From Rhodospirillales bacterium (GTDB lineage: Bacteria > Pseudomonadota > Alphaproteobacteria > Acetobacterales > Acetobacteraceae), in assembly GCA_018971905.1 (NCBI GenBank), contig JAGWZS010000019.1, forward strand, positions 1 through 14,290: a stretch of DNA of 14,290 bases, in the 5' to 3' direction. The position numbers were made by a program, and so were the translations under genes. Below the pieces are notes generated by a model. The model ran no database searches and was not told where the DNA came from. It was given only the letters and a program-made list of their open reading frames with translations. Within the stretch, counting starts at the first letter, position 1, and every line of letters begins with the position of its first letter. Shown piece after piece: positions 14,212 through 14,290 of this stretch.

Positions 14212-14290
14212 GACGACGAATTGAGTGCGCGCGGGGAAACCTGCGATGTAGAACTGCTCAAATTCGGGGAACCCTGTAAAATGGCAACCC
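14211..14290 (+). ncRNA. Group I intron in tRNA-Leu, 5' part (runs off the window)
   Basis: P1: exon ACTT (14207-14210) pairs with GAGT (14223-14226), giving the hallmark U-G at the 5' splice site. P2: CGCGGG-GAAA-CCTGCG hairpin (14230-14245) with a GNRA loop. Then CAAATTCGGGGAACCC (14259-14274), which closely resembles the P3/P4/J4-5 core of small tRNA group I introns such as the Azoarcus tRNA-Ile and cyanobacterial tRNA-Leu introns, followed by a possible P5 (CC...GG) and AACCC, the expected start of the P4 3' strand. P6-P9 and the 3' splice site are outside the window, so splicing competence cannot be judged. Confidence 0.82.

Overview
The window reads as chromosomal DNA of a GC-rich alphaproteobacterium. 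Supporting signs are a ribonuclease E/G tail overlapping yacG, a tightly packed tkt-gap-pgk operon, FNR-type and NtrC/sigma-54 regulatory sites, and a UbiH-family hydroxylase. An acidophilic or acetic-acid relative (Acetobacteraceae) is my impression from protein style only, not a demonstrated assignment.

Layout. 2-306 (+): the C-terminal end of a ribonuclease E/G, overlapping the zinc protein YacG by ATGA. 319-1221 (-): a DMT/EamA exporter, convergent with yacG. 1361-5615 (-): the carbon operon tkt-gap-pgk, with junctions of 2 nt and a 4-nt overlap, closed by a hairpin terminator. 5703-6101 (-): a truncated haemoglobin behind an FNR-like box. 6233-9472: two ammonium transporters of different subfamilies transcribed away from each other. 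The 534-bp gap between them holds a near-perfect NtrC palindrome and one sigma-54 (-24/-12) promoter facing each gene, so the pair looks like a nitrogen-limitation regulon unit. 9575-10756 (+): a UbiH/UbiF/COQ6-family FAD hydroxylase. 10818-12602 (+): a KefB/KefC-type K+/H+ antiporter with a C-terminal RCK domain. Strong hairpin terminators separate the last three genes.

12659-14290 is the accessory part and the most interesting. A tyrosine recombinase gene (12845-14125) lies between two copies of the 5' half of a tRNA-Leu gene (37 bp, 35 identical, 1481 bp apart), each with its own promoter-like TTGACC box. The left copy breaks off just after the anticodon loop. The right copy is interrupted after the second U of the CUU by what reads as a group I intron: P1 with a U-G pair at the splice site, a GAAA-capped P2, then the conserved CAAATTCGGGGAACCC core. 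It runs off the window end before the 3' exon. The arrangement suggests a very small or decayed integrative unit, holding only an integrase in this window, inserted in the anticodon-loop region of an intron-bearing tRNA-Leu(UAA). The integrating unit appears to have brought a replacement 5' half and promoter. The long antisense reading frames over pgk, tkt, amt and kef are high-GC shadows and are not annotated.
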